From contig JAFLCF010000125.1 of assembly GCA_017303735.1 (NCBI GenBank), positions 1 to 13,581 on the forward strand: a DNA stretch of 13,581 nucleotides. Reading direction: 5' to 3'. Within the stretch, counting starts at the first letter, position 1; the number at the start of each line of letters is the position of its first letter. A program made the position numbers and the translations under genes. This document shows, piece after piece, positions 13,262 through 13,581 of the stretch. Origin of the DNA: Anaerolineae bacterium (lineage in GTDB: Bacteria > Chloroflexota > Anaerolineae > Anaerolineales > Villigracilaceae). Below the pieces are notes generated by a model. The model had not been told where the DNA came from, did not search any database, and saw nothing but the letters and a program-made list of their open reading frames with translations.

Positions 13262-13581
13262 ATGTTCGAGCAAACCTTCAAAAACATTGACGATAAATTA
13301 TGGAAAGACGCGGGCTGTTCCAGCGAGTTGGATTATGTGGAGCAGACTTCGTGGATTCTGTTCCTGAAGTATTTGGACGATCTTGAAAAGGACAAGCAAG
13401 ATGCGGCGGAGCTTTCGGGCAAGGACTTCTCCCCCATTATTGACAAGAAGTTCAAAGATCCTTCAGGAGAAAACTTTCTTCGGCAAGGAGAAGAAGTCGC
13501 TGGCGTATATCATCGGCATTATGAATATGATCCTGCATGGCATTGAAGCGCCGAACATTTTGCACACCAACACGCTGGCGG
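13262..13581 (+). pseudogene. hsdM: Type I restriction-modification methylase subunit, internally deleted and frameshifted (partial)
   Basis: From ATG 13262 the reading frame matches the N-terminal domain of HsdM: M-F-E-Q-T-F-K-N-I-D-D, Y-V-E-Q-T-S-W-I-L-F-L-K-Y-L-D-D, and F-S-P-I-I-D-K-K-F-K, ending near residue 65 (about 13456). The frame then drifts and stops at 13546. In the +1 frame from 13464 the conserved later segment appears: F-F-G-K-E-K-K-S-L-A-Y-I-I-G, then M-N-M-I-L-H-G-I-E-A-P-N-I-L-H-T-N-T-L-A, running off the window. In the intact family these parts are separated by roughly 150-170 residues that include the first SAM-binding motif. A deletion has therefore removed them and shifted the frame, and the methylase is dead unless this is an assembly error. 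hsdS and hsdR would be expected to the right. Confidence 0.88.

Noticed and set aside
13034..13273. Minus-strand 79-codon ORF over the hsdM duplication
   Set aside because: It is antisense translation of inverted repeats and the hsdM start, with no coding signal.

Overview
The window is bacterial and densely coded. It most resembles a member of Chloroflexota, class Anaerolineae. The grounds are a membrane Ser/Thr kinase with a Pro/Thr-rich extracytoplasmic linker, an archaeal-type NMN adenylyltransferase-like protein beside a glutamine-dependent NAD synthetase, several genes that look leaderless, and abundant small palindromic repeats. This placement is inference; there is no rRNA or other marker gene.

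Layout. At the left edge (1-858, minus) is the N-terminal membrane half of an ABC exporter. Its 350-base upstream region (859-1205) holds a sigma70-like promoter, a 25-codon ORF with a good Shine-Dalgarno, mutually exclusive pairing segments and a strong intrinsic terminator. Together these look like a ribosome-controlled attenuator for the exporter. Next, also on minus, is a two-gene operon: an unrecognised 813-residue protein followed by a Ser/Thr kinase, joined by an ATGA overlap. A class IV PLP aminotransferase diverges from it at about 5340-5420, and both divergent genes have a -10 box only 6-8 bases from the start codon. A plus-strand lipoprotein gene follows, ending in a textbook terminator. 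A minus-strand pair then encodes a tyrosine recombinase and an HNH protein, driven by a perfect-consensus promoter.

From 8794 to 12815 (minus) runs a four-gene cluster: nadM-like, VWA/zinc-ribbon protein, short pyruvate-kinase-like protein, nadE. It contains two steps of NAD synthesis, and each of its three gene junctions carries a GTAGG-type palindromic repeat. From 12830 to the right edge are inverted-repeat elements and a broken type I methylase gene (hsdM). The hsdM 5' end is present twice around a 100-base palindromic element. The second copy has lost a large internal segment and is frameshifted.

The most interesting items are the leader-peptide attenuator, the duplicated and deleted hsdM locus, the leaderless start signals, and the NAD cluster containing a pyruvate-kinase-like protein that lacks the usual C-terminal part.
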